From a virus: a DNA stretch of 27,526 nt. Position numbers and translations under genes: made by a program. Each line of letters opens with the position of its first letter. Position 1 is the first letter of the stretch. Where the stretch lies: positions 1-27,526 of IMG/VR virus record IMGVR_UViG_3300048929_000309; one strand, 5' to 3'. This document shows, one piece after another, positions 7,438 to 15,439 of this stretch. Under the pieces are notes generated by a model. That model had not been told where the DNA came from. It saw only the letters and a program-made list of their open reading frames with translations, and searched no databases.

Positions 7438-7866
7438 TGTCGGTGGCTCCGCTGCGCTGCATGGCCTTATGACGCCACACCAGCAGCTCGGTCAGCGTCA
7501 TCGGGTTCAGTTCTGACGGCGGCCAGTGAAAAATCACCGCCACGTCCGCCATCAGGTCATCAACGGTCAGGGTAGGGGGAAGCTTTACTGTTCCGACTTC
7601 GGCGATAAAAAACCAATCACCTTGCCGGCCATGGCAATCAGGTCGGGCAGGTTCAGGCTTTTGCAGTCCTGGGCGGTGAGGTTCGGCACGGTAATGCGCG
7701 GCAGAATGACGGTCAGCGCGTCAACGTCGGCATTCGCCAGCGCCGCCAGGCCAATCCCGCGCAGGTGTCCGGCGTTCGGCTTGATGATTTCAACCTGGTC
7801 GATCAGGGTGTCGCCGCGTTTGATCGGTTCTTCCAGGGTAACGATGTTTTCATTGTGTTCTGACAT
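7430..7866 (-). CDS. E': Tail assembly chaperone E+E' (-1 frameshift product)
   Basis: Reading E to the slippery heptamer T TTT TTA (minus strand, plus positions 7612-7606) and slipping back one base opens a second frame that runs to the TAA at 7432-7430. The fusion has 87 residues of E plus 58 of E', 145 in total, close to the 142 of P2 E+E'. The E' part reads IAEVGTVKLPPTLTVDDLMA and ends in TELLVWRHKAMQR..., which is typical of extended tail chaperones. The long form should load T, the short form the tube protein, as for lambda G and GT. E' has no start or ribosome site of its own, and its end overlaps the T start. Confidence 0.88.
7585..7866 (-). CDS. E: Tail assembly chaperone E (short form)
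   Basis: A 93-residue protein similar to P2 gpE (MSEHNENIVTLEEPIKRGD, LIDQVEIIKPNAGHLRGIGL). It is the zero-frame product, ending seven codons after the slippery site. It acts in tail assembly as a chaperone and is not expected in the mature virion. It lies 57 bases after FII in the same transcript. Confidence 0.92.
   Translation of the reverse strand: MSEHNENIVTLEEPIKRGDTLIDQVEIIKPNAGHLRGIGLAALANADVDALTVILPRITVPNLTAQDCKSLNLPDLIAMAGKVIGFLSPKSEQ
7606..7612 (-). promoter_or_regulatory. -1 frameshift slippery heptamer TTTTTTA
   Basis: The minus strand reads GGT TTT TTA TCG in the E frame, a canonical X XXY YYZ heptamer of the P2 FETUD type. Slipping by -1 enters the E' frame exactly where that frame is open to the T start. 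Programmed frameshifting at this place is established for P2. Confidence 0.88.
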
Positions 7867-7923
7867 AGCGGTGTCTCTTCTTCAAAAGGGAGTGAAGCGC
7901 CGGTGTCCGGCGCGGGTTACGGG

Positions 7924-8433
7924 TTACAGGCCGATGTTTTTGCGGTGTTCCGCCACGCGGTCAACGCCGCCGACGATTTCCACCATGTTCACGGTATCGA
8001 CTTCAATCACGTCTTTGCCGTCAATCACCAGCTTGAAATAGGTACACTGGGTGGTGATTTTGGTTTCGGTGTCTTCGCCCTGCTTGTACTCGCCGAAATC
8101 CATCTCCTTATGACGTCCGCGCAGGGTGACTTCCACGGCGGAGGTGTTGCCGGTATCGTCGCGCTGGAAGGAACCGGCAAAGCGCAGCGGCACGGCATCG
8201 ACTGCGCCCCATTGTTTCAGCACCAGTTCATCCAGCCCGCCCACCGTCCACTCAAAGGTCAGCGCGTCGTCGTCCAGGCCGAAATCAATGGCGGCCGAAC
8301 CGGTCATGCCGCCGCCGCGATAGTTCTCCAGCTTGCGGGTCAGCTTCGGCAGCGTCAGCGCGCTGACCGTGCCGAGGTAGCTGTTCCCGTCGTTAAACAG
8401 GTTCAGGTATTTCAGTTTCTTAGGCAGTGCCAT
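7924..8433 (-). CDS. FII: Major tail tube protein FII
   Basis: A 169-residue protein matching P2 gpFII (172): MALPKKLKYLNLFNDGNSYLG at the start, LPKLTRKLENYRGGGM, GLDDDALTFEWTVGGLDE and the C-terminal VNMVEIVGGVDRVAEHRKNIGL. It polymerises into the inner tube of the contractile tail, inside the FI sheath. It follows FI by 13 bases. Confidence 0.95.
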   Translation of the reverse strand: MALPKKLKYLNLFNDGNSYLGTVSALTLPKLTRKLENYRGGGMTGSAAIDFGLDDDALTFEWTVGGLDELVLKQWGAVDAVPLRFAGSFQRDDTGNTSAVEVTLRGRHKEMDFGEYKQGEDTETKITTQCTYFKLVIDGKDVIEVDTVNMVEIVGGVDRVAEHRKNIGL

Positions 8434-8446
8434 GTTTTAGCGCCTC

Positions 8447-9616
8447 TTAGCTGTTGATGGCCGTGGCAAACGTCGCCAGGTATTGATCGGTGATGCGCTG
8501 ACGCAGGGTTAAATCTTCCAGCGGCGGCACCGGCGTGTAGTCGTAATCAATGAACAGCTTGCCCGCCTTGAGGGTCTCAACGGTGTTCGCCTCTGCGTCA
8601 TACCAGCAGGTGCCGTCAATGATCAGGCCGGCGGTTTTCATTTCGCGCAGCTTGGCGTTAATGCCCGCAATCATGTCCTTGATAAGCGTCGGGGTCATTG
8701 GCCTGTCCATCGCCCACAGGTGCGCTTCCGCCATCGTGTCGGCCAGCACCTGCGCGGTGCGGGTGTAGTTCTCAAACAGGAACAGCGGATCATCCGAGCA
8801 GGTACGCTGCCCCCAGAACTTAAAGCCGTCTTTGCGGATAAGGGTGGTCACACACGCCTGGTTCAGCAGGTCGGCATCGGTGCCGGGGGTCTGCAAATCC
8901 CAGTACACGTTGGCAGACAGGCCGGTGACGCCGTTGATCCCGACGTTAGAGAGTGTTTTATGCCAGCCGGTTTCGGCGTCGATTTTGGCACGCAGGCCGA
9001 GGGCGTAAGCCGTTGCAGGGGCGATGTCGCTGGTGTTGGTGGTGGTGTTCCAGGCCACGAAATCCGGCCAGACCACCATCAGCTCACGCTGGCTGAAATT
9101 GTCGCGGTACTTGATGGCGTCAGAGACGGTTTTGCAGCCGTACGCGCTGACGTAGCCGAATGCGCGCAATTGCTGACTGACGGCGGCGAGTGCGGTCGCA
9201 ACCTCCTGGTTATCCAGACCCGGTACGCCGAGAATGCGCGGCTTTACGCCGAGTTCAGTCTGCGCGGATAGCAGGGCTTTCATACCGGTATACATGCCGG
9301 TGTCGTCTGACCCACCGATGATGTTGGAGGTGGTTTCCGCTTCGGTTTCGCCTTGGGCGACGCGCACCACAACGACAACCGGTTTAGCCTGGTTGGCGAT
9401 AGCCATCAGGGAGGCGCGCAGCGTGCCGGTTTTACCGGTCTTACCGGCGGCGGTCAGCACATTGGTAATGAGTACCGGCGTATCCAGCGGGAAGGTCGCC
9501 GCATCAGCATCGTCGCCGGTGCAGACCATCCCGATGATGGCGGTGGAAACGGTGGAGATAACGCGGGTGCCGTCATTGATTTCAACAACGCGCACACCGT
9601 GATGATAATCAGCCAT
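8447..9616 (-). CDS. FI: Major tail sheath protein FI
   Basis: A 389-residue protein close to P2 gpFI (396). It forms the contractile sheath. MADYHHGVRVVEINDGTRVI matches the P2 N-terminus, so the ATG at 9616 is chosen. The open frame continues 37 codons upstream, but that part runs through the promoter region and has no homology. AGGA lies at the right distance from the chosen start. The C-terminal domain (TWQRTC-like WGQRTCSDDPLFLFENYTRTAQ, IDYDYTPVPPLEDLTLRQRI) is the conserved part that joins neighbouring sheath subunits. It is the first gene of the FI-FII-E-T-U-D transcript. Confidence 0.95.
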   Translation of the reverse strand: MADYHHGVRVVEINDGTRVISTVSTAIIGMVCTGDDADAATFPLDTPVLITNVLTAAGKTGKTGTLRASLMAIANQAKPVVVVVRVAQGETEAETTSNIIGGSDDTGMYTGMKALLSAQTELGVKPRILGVPGLDNQEVATALAAVSQQLRAFGYVSAYGCKTVSDAIKYRDNFSQRELMVVWPDFVAWNTTTNTSDIAPATAYALGLRAKIDAETGWHKTLSNVGINGVTGLSANVYWDLQTPGTDADLLNQACVTTLIRKDGFKFWGQRTCSDDPLFLFENYTRTAQVLADTMAEAHLWAMDRPMTPTLIKDMIAGINAKLREMKTAGLIIDGTCWYDAEANTVETLKAGKLFIDYDYTPVPPLEDLTLRQRITDQYLATFATAINS

Positions 9617-9686
9617 GGTGTTTTTCCTGTGATTAATAAGCCAATCAATCATCGCGTGTTGGGGACAATCAGGCACGGCGGGCGGG

Positions 9687-9711
9687 GTGTGTGGGAAATG
9701 GCACAACGTGG
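9687..9711 (-). promoter_or_regulatory. Ogr-binding site of late promoter PF
   Basis: The minus strand reads CCACGTTGTGCCA and then TTTCCCACACA, giving a TTGTG...CACA dyad. The same 13 bases stand before V and O. The site is centred about 83 bases before the FI start, which fits Ogr/Delta activators bound near -55. Confidence 0.72.
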
Positions 9712-9726
9712 GAGGATACAGAGACA

Positions 9727-9746
9727 AAAAAGCCCCTTTCGGGGCA
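9727..9746 (-). terminator. Rho-independent terminator after the G transcript
   Basis: On the minus strand TGCCCC-GAAA-GGGGC is followed by TTTTTT. It stands after the 47-residue ORF and just before the FI Ogr site, so it separates the V-to-G transcript from the FI transcript. Confidence 0.88.
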
Positions 9747-9773
9747 GTGAGTGTTCTGAGGAAGGTCGTGGCG

Positions 9774-9917
9774 TCAGGCGCTGTCTAGTCCCAACTTTTC
9801 AGCCAGCCGGTGAAGCGCGTTGACCGTCATCACTTCCTCAGCAACCTGTGAAAAGGCAGACCAGTTGGCCGCCAGAAATCCCGCGATAATCTCCGCTTCC
9901 TCTTTATTTAATTCCAT
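9774..9917 (-). CDS. 47-residue protein in the fun (Z) position
   Basis: A short ORF (MELNKEEAEIIAGFLAANWS..., ending ALHRLAEKLGLDSA) with a perfect AGGAGG before its ATG and an intrinsic terminator 28 bases after its stop. It is acidic and mostly helical, with no membrane segment. It lies between G and FI, the place where P2 carries the exclusion gene fun(Z). Good translation signals and clean borders argue that it is real. I do not know a function. Confidence 0.65.
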   Translation of the reverse strand: MELNKEEAEIIAGFLAANWSAFSQVAEEVMTVNALHRLAEKLGLDSA

Positions 9918-9999
9918 TTCATCCTCCTGAATAGTTTGGGGATATCCTTGGGCATCGGCGGGACATGTTCAAATAGTTACTACTGATCAATTATCCGTC

Positions 10000-10022
10000 A
10001 TTGATCGTTTTCAGCGATCAAT
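10000..10022 (-). repeat. Stem-loop directly after G
   Basis: ATTGATCG (10000-10007) and CGATCAAT (10015-10022) form an 8-bp perfect stem with a 7-base loop that begins at the base next to the G stop codon. No T tract follows, so it may stabilise the G mRNA end or partly terminate transcription. Confidence 0.5.
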
Positions 10023-10541
10023 TTATTCAGGTACAGCAGGCCAGTCGATATCCGGCGCAGCGGATAAATTCAGGCGGTTCAGCGCCACGCGGAATGTCTT
10101 CCAGGCTTTCAGGCGTTCCCGCTCCGCGTCAGTCACGTCATCGATATCAACGGCATCCTGCAAAGGCGCAATGGCGGCGGCGGCCTGACTGAGCAGTGCG
10201 CTTTTGCGCTGCTCAGCCACCTCAGCAGCGGGCTGCACGAACGGAATAAACTGGCCGTTCTGATAGCGGTATGCCAGCGTGCTGATATCCTCCGGCAACG
10301 CGGCGGTATCCAGTTCGTAAATGCTGACGCCTTCGGACAGCGTTAAAAAGTTGGGATTTTCCGCCCAGGTGGAAACAAAACCGTCAGCGCCGACGGCGAT
10401 AAAACAGTTTTCTCCCTGCCATTCCCGATCGCGGAGTTCGTACCAGTCCGTGCCGTTCTCATCTTCAAAATAGAGCACCGGCAGCGGCAAACCCTCTTCT
10501 AAAACCTGTCGGGTCATTTTGATATTTTTGAAAGCAATCAT
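10023..10541 (-). CDS. G: Tail fibre assembly protein G
   Basis: A 172-residue protein of the Caudovirales tail fibre assembly family (P2 gpG, 175 residues). The C-terminal signature AERERLKAWKTFRVALNRLNLSAAPDIDWPAVPE is characteristic. The N-terminal 90 residues are variable in the family and adapted to the paired fibre. It acts as a chaperone for folding and trimerisation of H. The gene follows H after one base, so the pair moves together in exchange. Confidence 0.93.
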   Translation of the reverse strand: MIAFKNIKMTRQVLEEGLPLPVLYFEDENGTDWYELRDREWQGENCFIAVGADGFVSTWAENPNFLTLSEGVSIYELDTAALPEDISTLAYRYQNGQFIPFVQPAAEVAEQRKSALLSQAAAAIAPLQDAVDIDDVTDAERERLKAWKTFRVALNRLNLSAAPDIDWPAVPE

Positions 10542-10542
10542 G

Positions 10543-12855
10543 TTAGTTACCCACCTGTCGCCAGCTTCCGCTGGCTGTTCGTACCATTAACGCGCGGTAA
10601 TATTTCCCCAGCGTGCGGGCGTCCCCCAAATCCGGCCTGACACTTAAGCCCGTCATAAAGCAACCCGTCGGGGCTTCCCAGCCTGTTTGTGTTGTCCAGC
10701 CTGCATTCTCCAGCGCCTGACTGCCGCGCTGGACGTCATAAATAAAACGCGAATCCGACCAGTCGCGGGTTGCCAAAGAAACGACCGCATTGCTGCTGAG
10801 ATGACGCATATAGGGATTGGTCACATCGCCAGCCGCGAATCCCGCATACGTTGCGCCATCACGCATCAAAAACCTGTCATTGGTTTCTGCTTTCGTATAG
10901 GAATCGCGCTGCGGCGGCGGGAAATTGGTGGTGTACACCTCCCCCATATCCGACGCATCCACCTGAATTTTCACCTTTGATCCCGTCCAGCCGATATAGA
11001 CTTTATTGGACTGCATACCGGCACCGCCGCCTTGCTGCACGGCGGCAAAGTTCCCGACATTTCCCAGCCCGACATTCGCGTTACTGAGATTGATATCCGC
11101 AGTGCCATCAAATGCTACACCGGCAATTTTGCGGGCGGTGGCGAGTTTTGACGCTGCGACTGCCGTCCCGCCCGCCGGTAACGCGCCGACGTCTGCTGGT
11201 GTCGGTTTGTTGGCCTGGCAGTAAATTTCATTCCAGTTAGTCCACGGACCATCGACGCCGTTCCATGCCCCCGACGCGCCACGGGTAAACTGTCGTCCGT
11301 TGTTGTTAAAGGCAATCTGCTGCGTCGCATTCGGTCCCCAGGTCACGAAAATCACGCCGACAAAACCGTTCATCGGATAGCCTTTGTCCGTGGTCGCGGC
11401 GGCGGCACCGGGCACGCCGTAATGCCCGAACATGGCCGTGCCATGCAGCGCGTTGGGGGAATCCGTTGCGGTCAAATTGGCGCGGATTTTAAAGGCTGTC
11501 GCAATTTCATCCGCCAGCGCCTTTTCACTGGCGGCGCTTTGCGCGGCCGTCCACGCGCCCACGTCGGCGGCGGTGGGTTTGTTATTCGCGCTGTACGTCG
11601 GCACCCACTCTTTCCAGGGACCATCCACGCCGTTCCAGTCAGCGGACAACCCGCGATTCCAGATATTGCCCGTGAACGTGACGTACATCTGCTGACAGCC
11701 GTAGGCGCTTGGCGTGACATACAGCGTGCCTGCGATGCCCTGCGGATAGTGCAACGCCGCCGTGGCGTTGGCATTTTTAGGCTGCGCGTACAGGGCGGCA
11801 CTTCCGGCTCCGCTGGCAAAGCCCAGGGTATTAATATCCGTGGTTGTCAGGATGGCCGACGGCACCGCGACGGAATTCACCGCGCTGGCCTGCACCCAGT
11901 CACGCCAGGGTCCGTCCGTGCCATTCCAGGACGCATTCAGCGCACGCGTCCACACCATGCCGGTATTTTGCATCGTGTAACGCTGCAACACGCCGCCCGT
12001 CCAGGACGCGGGGATAACCTCCAGCACGCCCGCCGCCTGGGAGCCTGGCGGGTAGCCATTGGCGACGGTGGCATTCGCGCCGGTGCTCTGCACGTAAACC
12101 CCGATTTTTGCCAGATTAAACGTATTGATATTCGCAGTGCCGAGAACGGCGGACGCGACAGGCAGCGCCCCCACATCTGCCGCCGTCAGGGTAATGTCAG
12201 CGCTCAGCGCTTTACTGTTCACCTTACGGGTGGACGGCACGCGGGTGTTGGCATTATCGTTGGCGGCCTTGACCGCTTTGGGCGTGGCGGCCAGCGCTTC
12301 GCTGGTACTGCTGACCGCGCTGTTAAGCTGGACAAAACCTTTTGCCGTCAGCGTGCCGTCGGGGTGGTTGCGGGATTTTTCATGTGCGGCCAGCAGGTCA
12401 TTCACATACTGTTCGGTGGCCATAATCACCGAGTCGTCGATCAGCAGGCTGATGGCCTCGGTGTTGCTGACCGCAATCACCATCCGCAAAGTTTGCGTGC
12501 GGCCGGAACCTTCCGCCAGAGTCGGCTTGTAGGTGTCAGCCATATTGCACACAGCAATCAGCGTGCCGTCGTCGGCAAACAGACCCATTTCACGCATCCA
12601 GAAACCGCCGACGCTCGCAGAAATCACCGCCTCGGCAATGGCCCAGTTGCCATGAGTCGGGTCGAGCTTTAAAGAGTTGAGCGGCGTGCGGTACACCTCT
12701 TTAACCAGTTTTGTCTGCGTGGCAACCGGCGTGGTCGCCTTGCCGTTGCCGTCACCGACGGCAAGCTGCGTAATGTTGATGTCAGTCCCCGCCGCAATGG
12801 CCGCCGCAATGCGCGCCTGGCCAAGCGTGGTGACAACGGATTTAAATGTGCTCAT
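10543..12855 (-). CDS. H: Tail fibre protein H
   Basis: A 770-residue receptor-binding fibre (P2 gpH is 669). Residues 1-200 are the conserved P2 baseplate-attachment domain (MSTFKSVVTTLGQARIAAAI, GGFWMREMGLFADDG, NHPDGTLTAKGFVQLNSA). The shaft carries three related modules, each ending in WNGxDGPWxxW (310-320, 407-417, 531-541) and joined by KPTxADVGA linkers. The C-terminal region (about 645-770: TRDWSDSRFIYDVQRGSQALENAGWTT and the rest) is a knob that should contact the host surface. Longer than P2 H because of the modules. No invertase gene or inverted fibre cassette is seen nearby. Confidence 0.94.
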   Translation of the reverse strand: MSTFKSVVTTLGQARIAAAIAAGTDINITQLAVGDGNGKATTPVATQTKLVKEVYRTPLNSLKLDPTHGNWAIAEAVISASVGGFWMREMGLFADDGTLIAVCNMADTYKPTLAEGSGRTQTLRMVIAVSNTEAISLLIDDSVIMATEQYVNDLLAAHEKSRNHPDGTLTAKGFVQLNSAVSSTSEALAATPKAVKAANDNANTRVPSTRKVNSKALSADITLTAADVGALPVASAVLGTANINTFNLAKIGVYVQSTGANATVANGYPPGSQAAGVLEVIPASWTGGVLQRYTMQNTGMVWTRALNASWNGTDGPWRDWVQASAVNSVAVPSAILTTTDINTLGFASGAGSAALYAQPKNANATAALHYPQGIAGTLYVTPSAYGCQQMYVTFTGNIWNRGLSADWNGVDGPWKEWVPTYSANNKPTAADVGAWTAAQSAASEKALADEIATAFKIRANLTATDSPNALHGTAMFGHYGVPGAAAATTDKGYPMNGFVGVIFVTWGPNATQQIAFNNNGRQFTRGASGAWNGVDGPWTNWNEIYCQANKPTPADVGALPAGGTAVAASKLATARKIAGVAFDGTADINLSNANVGLGNVGNFAAVQQGGGAGMQSNKVYIGWTGSKVKIQVDASDMGEVYTTNFPPPQRDSYTKAETNDRFLMRDGATYAGFAAGDVTNPYMRHLSSNAVVSLATRDWSDSRFIYDVQRGSQALENAGWTTQTGWEAPTGCFMTGLSVRPDLGDARTLGKYYRALMVRTASGSWRQVGN

Positions 12856-12864
12856 AACGTCCTC

Positions 12865-13392
12865 TTATGCGGGGTAAACGGTCAGCAGTTCGCCCAGGTA
12901 GTGCGCTGCGCCGGTGTAAACGTCGCCTTTAATGTCCTGGGTGATGGTCAGGCCAATCAGATGGCGGCTGGCCGGTTTGGCGTCGGCAATCAGCCGCTCC
13001 ATCTCTAAATACATGTCTTCTGTGATGCCGGTTTCCAGCACGCCGATATCCAGGCGAAACGTGCCGGGTTCGTCATTCGTTTCCCACCACTCGGTCACGT
13101 TAATCAGGTAGCCGAGCGGCTCCACCACGCGCCGGATGGCTCCGATGGTTCCCTTATGGCAGTGAATGAACCAGGCCGACTGAATCACGCGGCGCTTAGT
13201 CGCGACAGGCCAGTTTTCATCCCAGCGGTCAACCGACAGCGCCCACGCCAGGTACGGCAAAAACTTCGCCGGACAGGTCAGCGGATCCCAGAGCTGCCGC
13301 AGCGGCACCAGCACGTTTTCAAGCGCGGCGCAGGCCTCGGCGGCGGCAACCTCAAGAGCCGAGGAACCGGCGGGCAGCAGGCGATCACTCAT
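12865..13392 (-). CDS. I: Baseplate/tail protein I
   Basis: A 175-residue protein equal to P2 gpI (176): LLPxGSSALE near the start, LWDPLTCPAKFLPYLAWALSVDRWDENWP, and a WFIHCHKGTIGAIRRVVEPLGY motif. It is a baseplate wedge component that joins J to the tail fibres. Its start overlaps the J stop by eight bases. Confidence 0.94.
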   Translation of the reverse strand: MSDRLLPAGSSALEVAAAEACAALENVLVPLRQLWDPLTCPAKFLPYLAWALSVDRWDENWPVATKRRVIQSAWFIHCHKGTIGAIRRVVEPLGYLINVTEWWETNDEPGTFRLDIGVLETGITEDMYLEMERLIADAKPASRHLIGLTITQDIKGDVYTGAAHYLGELLTVYPA

Positions 13393-14293
13393 CGTAGCCG
13401 CCCACTTTCAGGGTGTAGGCGGTGCAGAATGACGCCTGCGTTTTATCCAGCTCGATGTCAGCGGCGGGGCTTTTCAGCTCCACCCGTTGCACACCTTCAA
13501 CGTGCAGCGCGGCATAAATGGCGGACAGCCGGATGTCGCGGCCTAACCGGTGCTGCGCGGTGGTGTAGGCGATAAGCTTGGCTTCGGCGGCTTCGCGGAT
13601 AGGTTCAGCTTCCGGACCCGGAAACAGATACAGCACGGCGTCAATGGTGTAATTCACCACGGTGGCAGACTGGACGGTCACGCGGTCAGCCACGGGGCGG
13701 ACGTTCTCGTCATTGAGCGCGGCCTGAACCACCGCCAGCAGGTCAGCGGGGGCGGTGCCGTTGCCGGTCTGTGCCAGCACGGAAATTGTCACGCAGGCGG
13801 GCGACGGACTGATGACCGAAATGTCCGCCACCCGCCCGTCAGCCGAGCGCCCGTGATACTCATAGGAACCCACCGGACCCGCCACGCTCAGCCCTTCAAA
13901 CGCCTGCTGCGCCCGGATACGCAAATCCGCATCGCTTTCCATCACTGCTGCCACGGCGGGCACGCTGACCGTATCCGCAGGGGTGATGGTCAGGCGCTCC
14001 ACGCTGAACGTCGCCGCGATATTGTCCAGGTCTGTGCCGGTGGCATAAGCCAGCATCACCGCCTGCGCCGCCTCGTTAACCCGCTGACGCAGGATCACTT
14101 CGCGGTAGGCGTTCTCTTCCAGCAGCTTCACAATGGGTTCTGACTCCAGCGTTAGCGTGCGGGCGATGGCGGCCTGCTGGTCTTCGGGGTACAAGGAGAC
14201 CAGCGTGGCTTTGCGTTCTGCCAGGAGGATTTCGTAATCCAGCACCTCCACCACGTCGGGGGCGGGTAACTGGCTCAGGTCGATAGTTGCCAT
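13385..14293 (-). CDS. J: Baseplate assembly protein J
   Basis: A 302-residue Baseplate_J family protein (P2 gpJ is 302). The N-terminus MATIDLSQLPAPDVVEVLDYE and the block LYPEDQQAAIARTLTLESEPI...EENAYRE are typical, and the central part carries SADGRVADISVISPSPACVTI. It corresponds to T4 gp6, the clamp-shaped wedge subunit at the baseplate edge. Two bases separate it from W. Confidence 0.95.
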   Translation of the reverse strand: MATIDLSQLPAPDVVEVLDYEILLAERKATLVSLYPEDQQAAIARTLTLESEPIVKLLEENAYREVILRQRVNEAAQAVMLAYATGTDLDNIAATFSVERLTITPADTVSVPAVAAVMESDADLRIRAQQAFEGLSVAGPVGSYEYHGRSADGRVADISVISPSPACVTISVLAQTGNGTAPADLLAVVQAALNDENVRPVADRVTVQSATVVNYTIDAVLYLFPGPEAEPIREAAEAKLIAYTTAQHRLGRDIRLSAIYAALHVEGVQRVELKSPAADIELDKTQASFCTAYTLKVGGYDE

Positions 14294-14295
14294 GG

Positions 14296-14646
14296 TTAGC
14301 TCACAGGAAGGGTTAAGGAAATGGCGGCGGACGTGTCTTTGCGGGTGCCGGTGAGTTCAACCACCGCTTTCCCGTCGAACGTCGTTTCAAAGGTGATGCC
14401 GGTCAGGCTGACACGCGGCTCCCATTGGAGGATCGCGCTGTAGCAGGCCGCCATGATTTGCAGGCGCAGCGCCGCATTTTGTGGGCGGTCAGTCAGTATC
14501 GATAGCAGTGAACCATAATCACGGCGCATGACGCGGGAACCGACGGGCGTGCGCAAAATATCGCTGACCGACTGCTGAATGTGCGCCAGGTCTTCGACGC
14601 TGCGCCCCGTGTCGCGAGCCAGGCCGGTGTATTTCGCGTTCGTCAT
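14296..14646 (-). CDS. W: Baseplate wedge protein W (gp25-like)
   Basis: A 116-residue protein of the gp25/lysozyme-like baseplate family, as P2 gpW (115). Visible motifs are LAHIQQSVSDILRTPVGSRVMRRDYGS and RLQIMAACYSAILQWEPRVSL. It joins the baseplate wedge to the sheath. The start overlaps the V stop by four bases (ATGA). Confidence 0.95.
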   Translation of the reverse strand: MTNAKYTGLARDTGRSVEDLAHIQQSVSDILRTPVGSRVMRRDYGSLLSILTDRPQNAALRLQIMAACYSAILQWEPRVSLTGITFETTFDGKAVVELTGTRKDTSAAISLTLPVS

Positions 14647-15284
14647 GATGGCACCTGCGTCTGACCGCCGCCCGTCTGGACGCCGCCGTGTTTATGGGTG
14701 TGAACAACCACGCCGTTTGACGTCAGGCTGCCGCCGGAATGGGTGAGGTTCCCGGTCATCGTGCCGCCTTGTTTCACCTCCAGACTGCCCGTGGTGAGCT
14801 TTTTCGTGCATACCACCTCCGGCGTGTCGAGCGTAATGCGGGTTTTCGCCGTGCAGGTGATTAGTGGGGCGGTGACAGCCACCTGATCGGCAGCGTTCAC
14901 CGTTGCAGACTTAATGCCGGTTGCCAGCAGCGCGCCGGTTTTGGGTTCGTACTCGATCACCGCGCCGTCAGGGAATGACACATGCAGCGCATCGGCTGAT
15001 GCAGAAGGCGCAGGAAAGTCATCAGAGAAAACGCCTGGCATCACAAAGGCTGTGTCGAGTTCCCCGCCCAGACAGAACAGCAGAACCTGTTCGCCAATGG
15101 ACGGTGCCCACCAGGAACGGGCGCTCCCTGCGCGGGAGGTCAGCCAGTGCAGCCAGTCGGTGACGTTGCCGCCGGTGTTCACGCGGCAGGTACCCGCAAC
15201 TAAGTCCACCTCGGCAACGGTGCCAATGCGGATCAGATTGCGCAGCAGGCGCGGAATGTCGTTGTTGGGGATGGATGTATTCAT
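14643..15284 (-). CDS. V: Baseplate spike protein V
   Basis: A 213-residue membrane-piercing spike like P2 gpV (211). The N-terminal OB-fold region has RIGTVAEVDLVAGTCRVNTGG and WLTSRAGSARSWWAPSIGEQVLLF. A beta-helix with alternating Thr/Val follows (about 120-185). The C-terminal tip has VHTHKHGG (195-201), where HxH side chains of the trimer bind an iron ion in the P2 spike. The first gene of the V-W-J-I-H-G transcript. No clear Shine-Dalgarno sequence precedes the ATG. Confidence 0.94.
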   Translation of the reverse strand: MNTSIPNNDIPRLLRNLIRIGTVAEVDLVAGTCRVNTGGNVTDWLHWLTSRAGSARSWWAPSIGEQVLLFCLGGELDTAFVMPGVFSDDFPAPSASADALHVSFPDGAVIEYEPKTGALLATGIKSATVNAADQVAVTAPLITCTAKTRITLDTPEVVCTKKLTTGSLEVKQGGTMTGNLTHSGGSLTSNGVVVHTHKHGGVQTGGGQTQVPS

Positions 15285-15295
15285 GGATAAAAGAA

Positions 15296-15315
15296 TGCCG
15301 CCCTGTCAGGCGGCA
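15296..15315 (-). terminator. GC-rich hairpin with T tract just before V
   Basis: On the minus strand TGCCGCC and GGGCGGCA form a 7-8 bp stem followed by TTCTTTTA. It looks like an intrinsic terminator closing the transcript from upstream, but it sits between the Ogr site of PV and the V start codon. Confidence 0.65.
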
Positions 15316-15330
15316 TACAATTTGAGGCAG

Positions 15331-15355
15331 GTTGATGGCGGGTGGCACAACGTGG
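15331..15355 (-). promoter_or_regulatory. Ogr-binding site of late promoter PV
   Basis: The minus strand reads CCACGTTGTGCCACCCGCC and then ATCAAC. The first 13 bases are identical to the sites before FI and O. The centre is only about 59 bases before the V ATG, 25-30 bases nearer than at FI and O. Confidence 0.72.
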
Positions 15356-15372
15356 AGAACACTGACAAGTCG

Positions 15373-15398
15373 GTATTAGCTCAAAATTGAGCTGATAC
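15373..15398. repeat. 26-base near-perfect palindrome
   Basis: GTATTAGCTCAAA and its mirror half TTGAGCTGATAC form a palindrome with one T/G pair off the perfect match. It lies in the gene-free stretch between the cargo gene and the PV site. It may be the cargo gene's transcript end or a protein operator; it lacks a T tract. Confidence 0.55.
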
Positions 15399-15439
15399 AT
15401 TTCGTGGAACAATAAATATCATCAAATCTTACAGTGTGG

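Noticed and set aside
9617-9727. N-terminal extension of FI by 37 codons
   Set aside because: The extension has no homology, overlaps the promoter region, and the ATG at 9616 has both a ribosome site and the P2-like N-terminus.
11422-12672. 416-codon plus-strand ORF opposite H
   Set aside because: It is the antisense shadow of a GC-rich, well-conserved tail fibre gene; low-complexity Arg/Gly/His composition and no ribosome site.
10543-12855. Invertible tail fibre segment as in Mu or P1
   Set aside because: No invertase gene, no second partial fibre gene in reverse and no crossover-type inverted repeats were seen.
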